Assembly: GCA_050250575.1 (NCBI GenBank)
Contig: JBFWOJ010000003.1
Span: 62,001 to 126,000, forward strand
DNA: 64,000 nt
DNA from: SHVO01 sp050250575
GTDB lineage: Bacteria; Pseudomonadota; Alphaproteobacteria; Rhodospirillales; Rhodospirillaceae
Direction: 5' to 3'
Under the pieces are notes generated by a model, which had not been told where the DNA came from, searched no databases, and saw only the letters and a list, made by a program, of their open reading frames with translations. The number at the start of each line of letters is the position of its first letter. Position 1 is the stretch's first letter. This document shows positions 54,313 through 63,102 of the stretch, piece by piece. The position numbers and the translations under genes were made by a program.

Positions 54313-55049
54313 GCCGCGGGAGCGATCAGCGGCGCGATTTCAGCGGCGATGCGCGTAGCGGCGGCGGCCGGGTCAGGGGCCGCAGTGATGGGACGGCCGA
54401 TGACAAGATAGTCCGCGCCAGCCTTCAGAGCGTCCGCGGGACTCATGAAACGCTTTTGATCGTTCGCTGCAGCCCACAAGGGGCGCACGCCCGGAGTCAC
54501 GAGTTTGAAACCGGCACCCAAGTCGGCGCGCAGAATCTCGGCTTCCAGCGGCGAGCAGACGATGCCGTCGAGCCCGGACTCCCTTGCGAGCGCGGCGAGC
54601 CGCCGCACTTGATCGTTGACCGGGCCGGACACGCCGGTTGCGGCGAGATCCGCATCGTCCAGGCTTGTGAGTACAGTGACGCCAATGATGACGGGGCGGG
54701 GTTTAGGAAACTCGTGCGCTGCATCGGTGGCCGCCTTGGCGGCCGCTTCCATCATCGCCCGGCCACCGGCGGTATGGATGGTCAGCATAGCGACCCCGAG
54801 CTGACAGGCGGCGCGCACGGCGCCGGCAACGGTGTTGGGGATGTCGTGGAATTTCTGATCGAGGAAGATCGGTAGGCCTGAAGCCTTCTGCACCTGCTGC
54901 ACGCCTTTGATGCCGTTCGCCGTGAAGAATTCAAGGCCGAGCTTAAGGCCGCCGACGCAGTCGCCAACCTTGGCGGCAAGGCTGGTGGCGACCGAAACCT
55001 CGGTCGTGTCGACGGCGCAAAAGATCGGGTTGCGAAGTTTCATTGTCAT
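54309..55049 (-). CDS. pyrF: Orotidine 5'-phosphate decarboxylase
   Basis: A 246-residue OMPDC. Catalytic Lys/Asp network in FLDQKFHDIPNTV, VTVLTSLDDADL, and the phosphate grip near GVRPLWAAANDQKRFMSPADALKAGADYLVIGRPI. It makes UMP from OMP. The ATG at 55049 is followed two codons later by another Met (MTMKLRNP), so the start could be 6 bases shorter. Confidence 0.96.
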   Translation of the reverse strand: MTMKLRNPIFCAVDTTEVSVATSLAAKVGDCVGGLKLGLEFFTANGIKGVQQVQKASGLPIFLDQKFHDIPNTVAGAVRAACQLGVAMLTIHTAGGRAMMEAAAKAATDAAHEFPKPRPVIIGVTVLTSLDDADLAATGVSGPVNDQVRRLAALARESGLDGIVCSPLEAEILRADLGAGFKLVTPGVRPLWAAANDQKRFMSPADALKAGADYLVIGRPITAAPDPAAAATRIAAEIAPLIAPAA

Positions 55050-55080
55050 GGTGGCGCGGGTTGTATCACAGGCGCGGCGA

Positions 55081-55386
55081 TCAGCGCAGCGGAAGGTCTT
55101 TGGAGCCTGAGAGAGCGTTGGCCCGGGCGAGGCTGGCGTGCAGATCCTTCGCCTCCCGGCGTAGCGCCCGAAGCTCGCGCCGGCGCCTGCCCCCCGTCAG
55201 CCACGCCGTCAGCAGACCGACAAGGAAACCGATGAAAACTGCGAGCAGGATGAGAGCGTAAAGACCGAGTTCCAGCTGGAAAGGAAACGGCCAGACCTCG
55301 ACCACAACCGGCGCGCGGTTGGACACGGCGAAAAGCACCACCAAAGCGGCGAAGATGATGGCCAGAAGGATGTGGAAAACGCGCAA
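55081..55386 (-). CDS. lapA: LapA domain membrane protein
   Basis: A 101-residue protein with two transmembrane helices (about 4-21 and 40-64) and a C-terminal coiled-coil-like cytoplasmic helix (RRRELRALRREAKDLHASLARA). It matches the LapA/DUF1049 family. In E. coli LapA works with LapB in LPS biosynthesis control. It stands between ihfB and pyrF, the usual alphaproteobacterial location; lapB is not adjacent. Confidence 0.88.
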   Translation of the reverse strand: MRVFHILLAIIFAALVVLFAVSNRAPVVVEVWPFPFQLELGLYALILLAVFIGFLVGLLTAWLTGGRRRRELRALRREAKDLHASLARANALSGSKDLPLR

Positions 55387-55420
55387 GGACGTCAGCGCCC
55401 AAGCGACCTTAAAAGGCCGC

Positions 55421-55699
55421 TCAGACGTTCAGCATGTCGCGCAACTGCTTGCCCGTCTTGAAGTAGGGCACGGCCTTCTCGGCGACGGACACGGAAGCGC
55501 CCGTGCGGGGGTTGCGGCCGACCCGCGAGTCGCGATGCTTGACCGAGAAGGCTCCGAAACCGCGCAGCTCGACGCGGTCGCCGCGGCCCAATGCCTTTGA
55601 GATTTCATCGAATATCGAAGTGACGATGCGCTCGACGTCGCGCTGATACAGATGCGGATTGCGCGCCGCGATCTGGGCAATCAGTTCGGATTTGGTCAT
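55421..55699 (-). CDS. ihfB: Integration host factor subunit beta
   Basis: A 92-residue HU/IHF-fold protein. TKSELIAQIAARNPHL start, VELRGFGAFSV strand and the DNA-intercalating loop GRNPRTGASV (Pro of PRTG). It bends DNA as a heterodimer with IhfA, which is not in this window. It lies downstream of rpsA as in most proteobacteria. Confidence 0.96.
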   Translation of the reverse strand: MTKSELIAQIAARNPHLYQRDVERIVTSIFDEISKALGRGDRVELRGFGAFSVKHRDSRVGRNPRTGASVSVAEKAVPYFKTGKQLRDMLNV

Positions 55700-55876
55700 G
55701 CGCCTCTCCAGCCCCCAAAGGACTATCTTAGGTTTAGAGGATGAGGAACGGACGCCGTGAAGTCAAGGGTAAGTCACTCAAAATACAGGCGTTTTCGAAC
55801 GATATCCCCGGCGGTGCGGCGCGGGGAAGCCATCCCCCAGATGGTCTGTGGCGACGGTTTCGAGGTTTTGGGCCAG

Positions 55877-55905
55877 AAAAAAGCCCGCCGGCGGGGCCGG
55901 CGGGC
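55877..55905 (-). terminator. Rho-independent terminator of rpsA
   Basis: On the minus strand a 10-bp perfect stem (GCCCGCCGGC/GCCGGCGGGC, 3-nt loop, 55883-55905) is followed by TTTTTT (55877-55882), 66 bp after the rpsA stop. It separates rpsA from ihfB. Confidence 0.95.
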
Positions 55906-55971
55906 CTTCTTGGTAAGGGACGCGAACGAAAACGACGCCCTAAGACGCCTCCTGTGACGGCAGGGTGAGTC

Positions 55972-57687
55972 TTAAGCTTCGTCGTCCTTCTTCGCGCTTT
56001 CCTGCTTCTTCTTGAGCGCGGCGCCGAGGATGTCGCCCAGCGACGCCCCCGAGTCGGCCGAGCCGAATTCGGCCATGGCCTGCTTTTCTTCTTCCACTTC
56101 GCGCGCCTTGATCGAAAGGGTGAGCTTGTGGCTCTTCGGATCGATCGAGACGATACGCGCATCGACCTTCTCACCGACGGCGAACCGGTCCGGACGCTGT
56201 TCGGAGCGTTCCTTGGCGAGTTCGTTACGCTTGATGAAGCCCTGAAGATTGTCGTTGACCGTGACTTCGATGCCGTTGTCGGTGATCGACTTCACGACGC
56301 AGGTCACGACCTGGCCCTTCTTGAGATCCCCGGCGGCGGCGGCATACGGATCTTCGCCGAGCTGCTTGATGCCGAGCGAGATGCGCTCCTTCTCGACGTC
56401 GACGTCGAGCACCTTCGCCTTGACGATCTGACCCTTCGAGAATTCCTTGAGAGCCGCTTCGCCTTCGGAGGCGTAGGAGATGTCGGACAGGTGCACCATG
56501 CCGTCGATGTCGCCGTCGAGACCGACGAACAGACCGAACTCGGTGATGTTCTTCACTTCGCCTTCGACGGTCGCGCCCACCGGATACTTTTCCTTGAACG
56601 CGATCCAAGGATTGTTCAGGCACTGCTTGAGGCCGAGCGAGATGCGGCGCTTTTCCTGATCGACGTCCAGCACCATCACTTCCACTTCCTGCGAAGTGGA
56701 GACGATCTTGCCCGGATGGATGTTCTTCTTCGTCCAGCTCATTTCGGAGACGTGGACGAGGCCTTCGACTCCCGGCTCGAGCTCGACGAACGCACCGTAG
56801 TCCGTGATGTTGGTGACGCGGCCGGTGAACTTCGCACCGGCCGGGTACTTGGCAGCGACGCCTTCCCACGGATCGGCCTCGAGCTGCTTCATGCCGAGCG
56901 AGATGCGCTGAGTTTCGGGGTTGAAACGGATGACCTGCACCTTGAGCTGCTGGCCGACCGACAGCGCTTCCGAGGGATGGTTGACGCGCTTCCAGGAGAT
57001 ATCCGTGACGTGCAGCAGGCCATCAACACCGCCGAGATCGACGAACGCACCGTAGTCGGTGATGTTCTTGACGACGCCGTCGAGTACCTGGCCTTCTTTC
57101 AGGTCCTCCATCAACTTCGAACGTTCGTGCGCGCGGGTCTCTTCCATCACCGCACGGCGCGAGACGACGATATTTCCGCGGGCGCGATCCATTTTCAGGA
57201 TCTGGAACGCCTGCGGGCTGCCCATCAACGGTGTGATGTCGCGCACCGGGCGGATATCGACTTGCGAGCCCGGCAGGAAGGCGACGGCCCCGTTGAGGTC
57301 GACAGTGAAGCCGCCCTTGACGCGTCCGAAAATGATGCCTTCGACGCGCGTGTTCTTCTGATACTGCTCTTCGAGCACGTTCCACGCTTCTTCGCGGCGC
57401 GCCTTGTCGCGCGAGAGCATGATGAGACCATCGCGGTCCTCGTAGCGCTCGACGTAAACGTCGATGCGGTCACCGGGCGAGAGCTCGATGTCGCGGCCGC
57501 CGCGGGCAAATTCTTTGAGAGGGATCCGGCCTTCGGATTTCAGGCCGACGTCGACGAGCACGAAATCGTCGTCGATGCGCACAACGCTGCCTTTGAGCAC
57601 GCTGCCTTCAATGCTTGCGCTTTTCTTGAAGGATTCGTCGAGAAGTGCGGCAAAATCTTCCTTCATCGCCGCCTGGGCTTGAGCCAT
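55972..57687 (-). CDS. rpsA: 30S ribosomal protein S1
   Basis: A 571-residue protein of six S1 OB-fold repeats. Repeated NITDYGAFVDLG-type strands occur in the middle four (for example DYGAFVELEPGVEGLVHVSEMSW, EFGLFVGLDGDIDGMVHLSDISY), with two divergent N-terminal repeats that bind the ribosome. The ATG at 57687 follows AAAGGA; a 12-residue longer frame has no ribosome-binding site. S1 brings mRNA to the 30S subunit. Located between cmk and ihfB as usual. Confidence 0.97.
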   Translation of the reverse strand: MAQAQAAMKEDFAALLDESFKKSASIEGSVLKGSVVRIDDDFVLVDVGLKSEGRIPLKEFARGGRDIELSPGDRIDVYVERYEDRDGLIMLSRDKARREEAWNVLEEQYQKNTRVEGIIFGRVKGGFTVDLNGAVAFLPGSQVDIRPVRDITPLMGSPQAFQILKMDRARGNIVVSRRAVMEETRAHERSKLMEDLKEGQVLDGVVKNITDYGAFVDLGGVDGLLHVTDISWKRVNHPSEALSVGQQLKVQVIRFNPETQRISLGMKQLEADPWEGVAAKYPAGAKFTGRVTNITDYGAFVELEPGVEGLVHVSEMSWTKKNIHPGKIVSTSQEVEVMVLDVDQEKRRISLGLKQCLNNPWIAFKEKYPVGATVEGEVKNITEFGLFVGLDGDIDGMVHLSDISYASEGEAALKEFSKGQIVKAKVLDVDVEKERISLGIKQLGEDPYAAAAGDLKKGQVVTCVVKSITDNGIEVTVNDNLQGFIKRNELAKERSEQRPDRFAVGEKVDARIVSIDPKSHKLTLSIKAREVEEEKQAMAEFGSADSGASLGDILGAALKKKQESAKKDDEA

Positions 57688-57800
57688 TAAAAGTCCTTTC
57701 GTCGTTCTTCTGATCCAGGCCACCGGTTGGTTCCGGAGGTCTTCGTGGTCACGCGCGGCTTCGGGACCATTCCCGAGCTACCGCGAAGTCTTTTTGTTTT

Positions 57801-57848
57801 GAGCGTGATCGGAACCGAAAACCGGAAGCTCACTTTTCCGGATCACGC
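57801..57848. repeat. REP-like palindromic intergenic element in the rpsA leader
   Basis: GAGCGTGATC...GATCACGC forms a palindrome whose arms enclose GGAACCGAAAACCGGAAG and CACTTTTCCG. This is the layout of a dispersed palindromic repeat seen in many alphaproteobacterial genomes. It lies between cmk and rpsA, just inside the 162-bp gap. A 17-base arm of it recurs at 11468-11484. Confidence 0.65.
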
Positions 57849-57849
57849 C

Positions 57850-58476
57850 TTACGTCTTCTTCTTTGAAACGATAAAAGCCTTTGCCCGGGCAAAGGCCTC
57901 GTCCGCGTTCAGTTCGGAGGTATCGAGCACAAACGCGTCGTCCGCGGGCTTCAGCGGCGAATGCGCACGATCGGAATCGCGCTCATCGCGGGCCGCCATG
58001 TCGTCCCAGACGCGCTGCTCATTAACGGATTCGCCCTTATCCCGCAACTCCTTGATCCGACGTTGAACCCGGACCGCCAAGCTGGCGGTGACGAAGATCT
58101 TCGCGTCGGCGTCCGGGCAAACCACCGTGCCGATATCGCGTCCGTCCATCACCGCCCCGCCGGGCTGCGCGGCGAATTGCCGCTGGTAGGCGAGGAGCGC
58201 CGCGCGAACCCCGGCGATCGCGGCCACCTTCGAGGCGGCATTCCCGGCCTCCTCCGAGCGCAGGTCCTGCGGCGAAAATTCATGTATCTTCAAAGCATTA
58301 GCTGCGGCAATGGCGTCGGTCGCATCGGCTGGATTCCCGCCGCGGCGAAGGGTGAGCAGTCCCACGGCGCGGTACAGCGAGCCCGTATCGAGGTAGGGAA
58401 CGGCGAGCTCGCGCGCGATCCGGCGGGCGAGCGTGCCCTTGCCCGAGGCGGCGGGACCGTCGATCGCGATGATCAT
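57850..58476 (-). CDS. cmk: Cytidylate kinase
   Basis: A 208-residue NMP kinase. P-loop IDGPAASGKGTLARRIA, LDTGSLYRAVG, VMDGRDIGTVVCPDADAKIFVTAS, and ARDERDSDRAHSPL. It phosphorylates CMP/dCMP. Its start follows the aroA stop by one base, so the two are coupled. Confidence 0.97.
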   Translation of the reverse strand: MIIAIDGPAASGKGTLARRIARELAVPYLDTGSLYRAVGLLTLRRGGNPADATDAIAAANALKIHEFSPQDLRSEEAGNAASKVAAIAGVRAALLAYQRQFAAQPGGAVMDGRDIGTVVCPDADAKIFVTASLAVRVQRRIKELRDKGESVNEQRVWDDMAARDERDSDRAHSPLKPADDAFVLDTSELNADEAFARAKAFIVSKKKT

Positions 58477-58477
58477 C

Positions 58478-59821
58478 TTATTGAATTTCCTGCATATCCG
58501 CGCCGAGGCCGTTCATAAGCTTTAGGAAGCCCGGGAAACTTGTGGAGATGGCGCTGGCGTCATCCACCACGACCGCGCTCGCGCCGGCCATTCCCAGCAC
58601 CAAGAACGACATGGCGATCCGGTGATCGAGGTTCACGGTGATCGGCGCGGCGTTTGTCGGCTGGGGCCGTCCGCCGCGGACCGTTAAAGTGTCGCCTTCA
58701 GCCGTTGCGCTAATCCCGCAGGATTGCAGGCCATTCGCCATGGCGGCCAAGCGGTCGCTCTCCTTCACCTTGAGCTCGGAGAGCCCCTCCATCCGGGTTT
58801 GCCCCTCGGCAAAGGCCGCGGCGACCGCGAGAATCGGATACTCGTCGATCATCGACGGCGCCCGCGCGGCGGGGACGTTAACCCCATGGAGTTTCGAGCT
58901 TTTTACGATGAGATCGGCCACGGGCTCGCCCGCTTCGTCGCGGGCGTTCGTCACCTGGATGTCCGCACCCATCTCGCGCAGGGTCGTAAACAAGCCCGTG
59001 CGCAACGGGTTCATGCCGACATTTGAGACAGTTATGAACGATCCTGGAACCAGGATGGCAGCCACAACCGGGAAAGCCGCCGATGACGGGTCGCCGGGGA
59101 CAACGACAGGCCGGCCCGTGAGTTCGGGCTGGCCTTTAAGGCGGACGGTATAGGCCCCGTTCTCCCCCTGGGTGGTGGCGACCTCCGCCCCGAAATAGCG
59201 AAGCATGCGCTCCGTATGGTCGCGGCTGGGCGCCGGCTCCGTCACCGTCGTCACACCCGGCGCATGCAATCCCGCGAGCAGGATCGCGGACTTCACTTGG
59301 GCCGAGGCAATGGGCGAAGCGTAGCTGAGCGGACCCGAAAAGCTTGCGCCGGTGATCGCCATGGGCAGCCGGCCGCCCGTGCGGGAAGCGAATTTGGCGC
59401 CGGTTTGGCCGAGCGGGTTGATGACCCGGTCCATAGGCCGGCCGCGCAAGGACGCATCACCCGTGAGGAAACTGGTGAAAGGATAAGCCGACAAGAGGCC
59501 GGCGAGCAGCCGCGCGGCGGTCCCCGAATTGCCCATGTCCAGCACGTCCGCCGGCTCGCGCAAGCCGCCGACGCCGCGCCCGCGCACGGACCAAATCCCG
59601 CCGATTTCATTCACCATCGCTCCCAGGGCGCGCATGGCGGCGGCCGTCCGCAGCACGTCTTCACCGGTCAGCAACCCGGATATCCGGGTCTCGCCCACGG
59701 CGAGTGCACCAAGCATGAGGGCGCGATGGGAAATTGACTTATCGCCCGGCACCGAGATGGCGCCCCGGAGCGGTTTTGCCTTGGCTGAGACGGCCTTAAG
59801 GGGTGAAGCACTGGCAAGCAT
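58478..59821 (-). CDS. aroA: 3-phosphoshikimate 1-carboxyvinyltransferase (EPSP synthase)
   Basis: A 447-residue enzyme. PGDKSISHRALMLGA phosphate-binding start, DMGNSGTAARLLAGLL, SAQVKSAILLAGL, catalytic region LKVKESDRLAAMANGL and DHRIAMSFLVLG. In GNSGTAAR the Gly-x-x-Ala position of class I enzymes is replaced, and the LSAYPFTSFLTGDASLRGRPM stretch has Ala/Ser-type residues as in class II (CP4-like) alphaproteobacterial forms. It makes EPSP in the shikimate pathway. Confidence 0.95.
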   Translation of the reverse strand: MLASASPLKAVSAKAKPLRGAISVPGDKSISHRALMLGALAVGETRISGLLTGEDVLRTAAAMRALGAMVNEIGGIWSVRGRGVGGLREPADVLDMGNSGTAARLLAGLLSAYPFTSFLTGDASLRGRPMDRVINPLGQTGAKFASRTGGRLPMAITGASFSGPLSYASPIASAQVKSAILLAGLHAPGVTTVTEPAPSRDHTERMLRYFGAEVATTQGENGAYTVRLKGQPELTGRPVVVPGDPSSAAFPVVAAILVPGSFITVSNVGMNPLRTGLFTTLREMGADIQVTNARDEAGEPVADLIVKSSKLHGVNVPAARAPSMIDEYPILAVAAAFAEGQTRMEGLSELKVKESDRLAAMANGLQSCGISATAEGDTLTVRGGRPQPTNAAPITVNLDHRIAMSFLVLGMAGASAVVVDDASAISTSFPGFLKLMNGLGADMQEIQ

Positions 59822-59994
59822 GCAGGCGGCTGATTACCACTCTCTACCGGGAAACGCTACGACCGGGAAAAGCCAGGGTTTTTTCGGTTTGACGCGGAGC
59901 ATGCGGCATGGCAAATGCCCCTGCCCTGCGAACGAGCGCCCCACCAACGGCGTTATATGGCGGGGCGAAGACGAGTTCGAACGGAGGACGAGGC

Positions 59995-60327
59995 GTGGCC
60001 AAAGTCGACCTGGGGATGAAGCTGACGTGCGAAAGCTGCGGCGCGCGGTTCTACGACTTGAACAAGCAGCCGGGCGTCTGCCCCAAGTGCGGCACGGCGA
60101 ATGCGCGGCCCGTGATCTTCAAGGCCTCGCGCCGCCCGAGCGCGGAAGACCGTGAAAAGGCGGCCAGCCTCGCCGCTCACAAGGCGCCGCCGAAGGCCGC
60201 GGACGACGATGAAGATGTGGCCGCTGACGACTCCGACGACGAGGATGAAGACGTGATTGAAGATACGTCCGATCTCGGCGAGGACGACGACGACGTGGAG
60301 GTGCCGGTGGAAAAGGACGAAGGCTAA
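59995..60327 (+). CDS. FYDLN acid domain protein (TIGR02300 family)
   Basis: A 110-residue protein starting at GTG 59995 behind GGAGGACGAGG. N-terminal zinc ribbon (CESCGARFYDLNKQPGVCPKCG) includes the FYDLN motif that names the family. The last 45 residues are a run of Asp/Glu. It diverges from aroA. TIGR02300 is found almost only in alphaproteobacteria next to aroA or tRNA-Ala, as here. Function unknown. Confidence 0.93.
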   Translation: MAKVDLGMKLTCESCGARFYDLNKQPGVCPKCGTANARPVIFKASRRPSAEDREKAASLAAHKAPPKAADDDEDVAADDSDDEDEDVIEDTSDLGEDDDDVEVPVEKDEG

Positions 60328-60494
60328 ACTCGAAATTCTCGGCGCGCTTCGGCGACCGCGAGGCATGACGGATATTTAGCTTGCCGCGCCGCGCACGAGT
60401 TCTTAATTTCCGCGGACTTCGAATAACCCCGCGCGGGGACCCAACACAAACTTCGCGCGGTTCTGCCGAGAGGCAGGAAATGCTTGATGGGCAT

Positions 60495-60570
<76 letters not shown>

Positions 60571-60577
60571 TCAATAC

Positions 60578-60610
60578 AAGGGCTTAGCGAAAATGCGCTG
60601 AGCCCTTTTT
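60578..60610 (+). terminator. Terminator after tRNA-Ala
   Basis: AAGGGCTTAGCG at 60578-60589 pairs with CGCTGAGCCCTT (one mismatch) and ends in TTTTT. It terminates the tRNA transcript 7 bp after CCA. Confidence 0.88.
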
Positions 60611-60650
60611 GATTCGCGGAAGCACTGCGGAAGATGAATACGTGCGTCGA

Positions 60651-62138
60651 CTACAGCGGCTTATAGATCGTTTCCGCGTTTGTCCCAAAGAGTCGGCTGT
60701 AGAATTCGAGTGCGTAGCGGTCAGTCATTCCTGCGATAAAGTCGCATATGACCCTACGTTGCTCCGAGCCGCTCTTGAGTTTCGAATGCAGCTCGCGGAA
60801 ATCTTCCGGCATCAGCTGCGCCCCACCTGGGCCTGCCAGCGCTTCGAAGATTTTTCGAACAATATCTTTCCCGCGATACTCCGCGACTTTTAAGCGCGAG
60901 GATCCAATCAGCGAGTGATAGGCAAAATTTTTGAGAACCTCGACCTTTTTAAAGGTCGCCAATCTAAGCTTTACACTTGATAGAGCGGGGCACTCTTCGT
61001 TGACTTTAATTGTGACACCGCGAATGAACTCTCCCACCAAGGACGAAGTTAGTTTAGTGCGGAAGTACCCCTGCTGAGCCACCGCTTCTGATGCGATTGA
61101 GATTTGTACGGGAACATCAACCAGCGGAATTCTAATATTATGTTCGCGGGGGCGGTAAGCAGCAAATGTCTCATACCCATCGAGAAAGGTTTCTTGAAAT
61201 AACTCAATCACGATTTGCAAAGCGTCATGCGCTTCAAATCGACGCTTGTCCGGCGTGAGGTTGGGATACTCCTTGGCGATACGCTCCTCGACCTTCTTAG
61301 CTATTTCTTGCAAGATCTCCGAAGATGCCGAGGCCATCTTCATTGGCGATAAAAAATTTGCCTTGAACGCGTCTTCGATATCGTACGTCGAGTACGCGAT
61401 GTCGTCGGCAACATCCATGATGCAACATTCGATGGTCTTAAATTCTTCCCTGTCCGGGTCGCCGCAAACTTGCTCCTTGATGAATCGAACAAGCCCTCGT
61501 TCGGTGTTGTAATAGCCCTTCGATATTTGCCCCGGCTTGCGCTTTGCAGGGTCGGTGGGGATCTCTTCGTCATACTTTAGAACGCTCGCAATCGACCGAG
61601 CCGTGAGGTTTAGGCCCGTTCTACGATCTTTACCGTTCCTCACCGTCACGGGTAAGAATCGCTCAGTGCGAGAAGTCGCTTTCTTTTCGAGCTTTGCCAA
61701 TATTCGGAGGGACTGAGCATTCCCTTCAAAACCGCCATCTCGGAACATGCACTCGTCGAGCGCCATTTCACCGTTATGACCAAACGGCGGATGGCCAAGA
61801 TCATGGCAAAGGCCAGCAAGTTCGACGATGTCAGTGTCGATCCTGTTGTCGTCGCGCAAATATCGGTTTTCAGCATTTAGCTTTATCGCGATGGATTTCG
61901 CGATCTGCGCCACTTCGATCGAGTGGGTCAGCCGGTTCCGGAAAAAATCTGTCTCGTGATTGGGAAAAAGCTGCGTTTTTCCCTGTAATCGGCGAAATGC
62001 TGGGGAGTGGACAACGCGAGCGTAATCCCGCCGCCAGTCACTGCGGTATTTTTCTACCGGCTTTCCAAGCTTCGACTCTGGCGTGAACCGTCGATGGTCG
62101 CCAGCTGCATAGAGCCGTTTGGCGTTAGCTTTCTTCAC
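60651..62138 (-). CDS. dgt: Deoxyguanosinetriphosphate triphosphohydrolase-like HD protein (dGTPase)
   Basis: A 495-residue protein starting at GTG 62138. N-terminal YARVVHSPAFRRLQGKTQLF; the HD metal site comprises His72 (RLTHS), His112-Asp113 (AGLCHDLGHPPFGHNGE) and the late Asp in DVADDIAYSTYDIEDAF. The family splits dNTPs to nucleoside and triphosphate. The gene is AT-richer than its surroundings (one 60-base row, 61381-61440, has 30 G/C versus 44 in 58381-58440) and stands next to tRNA-Ala. That suggests horizontal acquisition. Some dGTPases defend against phage by nucleotide depletion. Confidence 0.9.
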   Translation of the reverse strand: MKKANAKRLYAAGDHRRFTPESKLGKPVEKYRSDWRRDYARVVHSPAFRRLQGKTQLFPNHETDFFRNRLTHSIEVAQIAKSIAIKLNAENRYLRDDNRIDTDIVELAGLCHDLGHPPFGHNGEMALDECMFRDGGFEGNAQSLRILAKLEKKATSRTERFLPVTVRNGKDRRTGLNLTARSIASVLKYDEEIPTDPAKRKPGQISKGYYNTERGLVRFIKEQVCGDPDREEFKTIECCIMDVADDIAYSTYDIEDAFKANFLSPMKMASASSEILQEIAKKVEERIAKEYPNLTPDKRRFEAHDALQIVIELFQETFLDGYETFAAYRPREHNIRIPLVDVPVQISIASEAVAQQGYFRTKLTSSLVGEFIRGVTIKVNEECPALSSVKLRLATFKKVEVLKNFAYHSLIGSSRLKVAEYRGKDIVRKIFEALAGPGGAQLMPEDFRELHSKLKSGSEQRRVICDFIAGMTDRYALEFYSRLFGTNAETIYKPL

Positions 62139-62139
62139 A

Positions 62140-62164
62140 GGCGGCCCCCCTGAGAGGGGCCGCC
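62140..62164 (-). promoter_or_regulatory. Hairpin immediately before the dGTPase start codon
   Basis: GGCGGCCCC (62140-62148) pairs perfectly with GGGGCCGCC (62156-62164) around 7 nt, ending one base before the GTG. It occupies the place of the ribosome-binding site, so it would hinder initiation or terminate the upstream transcript. No good Shine-Dalgarno is seen outside it. Confidence 0.55.
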
Positions 62165-62177
62165 ACTAGGCTCGCAA

Positions 62178-62354
62178 TTACTTGCGTTTCGCCTTTGAGC
62201 GATCAGCGCCCTTTCGGTGTTTCCTCGTTGCGGTAGTATTTCTACCTGCAATTACAAGTGTAACCAATTGCAAGGTAGCGAGTCTCTTCTTTGCGTATTC
62301 ACCGGCGCCCTTTTGCCCGGAGGAATCAGCTCTCGCCTGCAGAGCTGCAGTCAT
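62178..62354 (-). CDS. Small basic hypothetical protein upstream of the dGTPase
   Basis: A 58-residue, Lys/Arg-rich frame starting at ATG 62354 with AGGGTGG 5 bp upstream, a better ribosome-binding site than that of the 103-residue longer form. It ends in a RKHRKGADRSKAKRK tail. It lies 39 bp before the dGTPase on the same strand and shares its lower GC. No family is recognised; it may be a co-transferred accessory or may not be translated. Confidence 0.35.
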   Translation of the reverse strand: MTAALQARADSSGQKGAGEYAKKRLATLQLVTLVIAGRNTTATRKHRKGADRSKAKRK

Positions 62355-62664
62355 GTTGCCACCCTTGTTTTTTGTCGTTTCTTGCCCCTTGGTGCGCCTC
62401 CCACCTACACTTTGTGGGCTGCGCGTAGACGGGACACTAACAGAGATTCGGCGATTTTCTAGCCTGGAGAAATGACGATTATCAGTCATGGGGGTAACGC
62501 CAGTTCACTTAAATTGTTTAGATTCAAATAGTTAGAGAAAGGATAGCGCGACCCAAGTGTATTTAGGCTGGAGGATGAAAAATGCAACGCGCGCACGATA
62601 GGAGTGTTGCGCCTGCCCTCACCAATTACAGGCCCACCAGGCAGCGACTGCCGATGGTGGTAAT
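62355..62664. other. Region without a recognised gene at the edge of the low-GC patch
   Basis: If the small basic protein starts at 62354, these 310 bases hold no convincing gene. A short plus-strand frame (62182-62475) is the shadow of the minus-strand frame. GC content rises to the genome norm towards 62660. No copy of the tRNA-Ala 3' end was found here. Confidence 0.5.
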
Positions 62665-63102
62665 TCAGTTCCCCGCCGTCAGATCGACGCCGCTGGTGAC
62701 AGTCGCACGATCACCTGCGGTGTCGAACGCCTTCACGAACGCCGCAATTTGCCAGATCTGCGCATCGGTAAGTTTGCCGCCGTAGGCGGGCATTCCGCCC
62801 GCACGGCCGTCACGGATCGCCGTTGCGATCACATCGATGTTGCCGTTACCGGCGCCAAGAATCACGCCGCCATCGGAGTGACATTCCGCGCATCGCTGAA
62901 CCGCGAATAGGCGCGCGCCGTCCGCGACTTCACCGGAGGTGTCGGTATAGGTTGGAAAGGCCGCGTCCGTGACCCGCGCCGCGGGAACGGCAGAAACGCT
63001 TTGCGTTGAAGCAGGCATTTCCTGCGCGGGATCCGAACAGCCGCCGAGCGAGAAAAGGCAGGACACGGAAACAGCGGCAAGCAACACGCGGTGAGCAACC
63101 AT
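62665..63102 (-). CDS. Cytochrome c lipoprotein (class I)
   Basis: A 145-residue protein starting at ATG 63102. Signal peptide with lipobox FSLGGC, so lipid-anchored. One haem c site CAECH with the axial Met in GGMPAYGGKLTD, the class I cytochrome c pattern of cbb3-type or alcohol dehydrogenase partners. GARLFAVQRCAECHSDGG is helix 1. No oxidase gene is adjacent. Confidence 0.9.
   Translation of the reverse strand: MVAHRVLLAAVSVSCLFSLGGCSDPAQEMPASTQSVSAVPAARVTDAAFPTYTDTSGEVADGARLFAVQRCAECHSDGGVILGAGNGNIDVIATAIRDGRAGGMPAYGGKLTDAQIWQIAAFVKAFDTAGDRATVTSGVDLTAGN

Noticed and set aside
56128..57690. A 520-codon plus-strand frame antisense to rpsA
   Set aside because: Low-complexity Asp/Val/Leu-rich mirror of the repeated S1 domains; the minus strand is clearly ribosomal protein S1.
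62182..62475. Plus-strand 97-codon hydrophobic frame opposite the small basic protein
   Set aside because: It has no ribosome-binding site and is a complement of the Lys/Arg-rich frame; the opposite strand has a better start and lies upstream of the dGTPase.
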